From NCBI RefSeq assembly GCF_001548475.1, contig NZ_LRUJ01000007.1, positions 62,001 to 126,000 on the forward strand: a stretch of DNA of 64,000 nucleotides. The letters are read 5' to 3'. The position numbers were made by a program, and so were the translations under genes. This document shows, piece after piece, positions 63,522 to 64,000 of this stretch. Below the pieces are notes generated by a model, which saw only the letters and a program-made list of their open reading frames with translations, was not told the DNA's origin and did no database searches. This DNA is from Bordetella hinzii LMG 13501. GTDB taxonomy: Bacteria; Pseudomonadota; Gammaproteobacteria; Burkholderiales; Burkholderiaceae_B. Position 1 is the first letter of the stretch. Each line of letters starts with the position of its first letter.

Positions 63522-64000
63522 ATGAAGACCTTGTCCCAATCTGCCCTTGCCCCTACCGTATTCTCCCGTCGCGTGATCTCGAGTGCCGTGCTGGCCGTCA
63601 TGCTGGCCGCCGCGCTGCCGGCCGCCGCCCAGCAACAGGCCCCGGCCGCCGTGTCGCCCGCGACTTCCGTGGCCACGCCGGCCACGGCGGCGCCGGCGGG
63701 CACGGTGGTGCCCGTGGGCGAGCTGGCCTCGGTGCCCGCGCCCACCGTCGCCGCGCGCGCCTGGATCACGGTCGATGTCAACAGCGGCCAAGTGCTGGCC
63801 GCCTCCAATCCCGACCAGAAGGTCGAGCCCGCCTCGCTCACCAAGATCATGACGGCCTACGTCGTGTTCAACGCCCTCGACGAAAAACGCCTGACGCTGG
63901 AGCAGCAGGTGCCCGTGTCCGAACATGCCTGGCGCACGGGCGGCTCGCGCATGTTCATCGAGCCCCGCAAGCCCGTGACCGCCGACGAGCTCATCCAGGG
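63522..64000 (+). CDS. D-alanyl-D-alanine carboxypeptidase (PBP5/6 type), 3' end cut by window
   Basis: Trims the peptidoglycan pentapeptide in the periplasm. The first 159 residues are visible. A signal peptide covers residues 1-36 (AVMLAAALPAAA). An unusually long Ala/Pro/Thr/Val-rich linker (about 37-75) comes before the penicillin-binding domain, which begins ARAWITVDVNSGQVL. The catalytic SxxK is S105-L-T-K108. The frame is open at the right edge, so the SxN and KTG motifs and the C-terminal anchor lie outside. dacA or dacC is likely but cannot be separated here. Confidence 0.92.
   Translation, partial: MKTLSQSALAPTVFSRRVISSAVLAVMLAAALPAAAQQQAPAAVSPATSVATPATAAPAGTVVPVGELASVPAPTVAARAWITVDVNSGQVLAASNPDQKVEPASLTKIMTAYVVFNALDEKRLTLEQQVPVSEHAWRTGGSRMFIEPRKPVTADELIQ

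Noticed and set aside
1-64000. tRNA, rRNA, CRISPR, insertion sequence or prophage
   Set aside because: I saw no cloverleaf-forming gene, no regular repeat-spacer array, no transposase or integrase motifs and no attachment-site duplications. The window looks like stable chromosome.

Overview
The window is a contiguous, high-GC chromosomal segment with dense operons and many 4-bp ATGA gene overlaps. It carries a wlb (bpl) LPS cluster, baf-birA, and waaC-waaA, which together point to Bordetella or a close Alcaligenaceae relative. I infer this from gene content, not from a search. I saw no rRNA, tRNA, CRISPR array, insertion sequence or prophage. Both ends cut a gene: a glycosyltransferase on the left and a D,D-carboxypeptidase on the right.

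Layout. 1-10 kb: LPS genes. wlbA-B-C-D-E-F-G and then wlbL lie on the minus strand, and the cut glycosyltransferase converges on them. 10.4-13.1 kb: a P-type cation ATPase. 13.2-20.5 kb: a signalling and uptake module made of an OmpR-type regulator, a histidine kinase continuing in frame into a periplasmic-binding-protein domain, a free paralogous binding protein, a fused two-domain permease and an ABC ATPase, closed by a clear terminator. 20.6-24.2 kb: glcB and its divergent GntR regulator with two perfect operators, then a small DUF4148 protein. 24.5-32.5 kb: a ribose-type ABC operon in which one permease is fused to a strictosidine-synthase-like beta-propeller, followed by a second propeller protein, the ATPase and a zinc alcohol dehydrogenase. 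32.6-38.7 kb: ubiA, an aminotransferase, a free-Met-sulfoxide reductase, a frameshifted dapA-like gene, an APC permease and an exported methyltransferase. 38.9-47.1 kb: a GMC oxidoreductase, a membrane antiporter, fmdB-DUF502-aspS, and a ybhP/clsB pair. 47.1-51.4 kb: EamA and MFS exporters, a CoxG-like protein and an O-antigen-ligase-like protein. 51.6-57.4 kb: rmlBDAC, waaC and waaA. 57.4-59.2 kb: a small membrane protein, baf (coaX) and birA. 59.2-62.7 kb: an MCE lipid-transport operon with a STAS-MlaE fusion and a PqiC-like lipoprotein. 62.7-64 kb: an alpha/beta hydrolase and a D,D-carboxypeptidase.

How the genes fit together. The two ends serve the envelope. wlb makes diamino-uronic and amino-deoxy sugars, rml makes dTDP-L-rhamnose, waaC/waaA build the inner core, the ligase-like protein may attach polymer, and the MCE operon moves lipids. 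The middle is uptake and carbon metabolism. The two most unusual items are the kinase/binding-protein fusion at 13871-16354 and the permease/beta-propeller fusion at 26725-28851.
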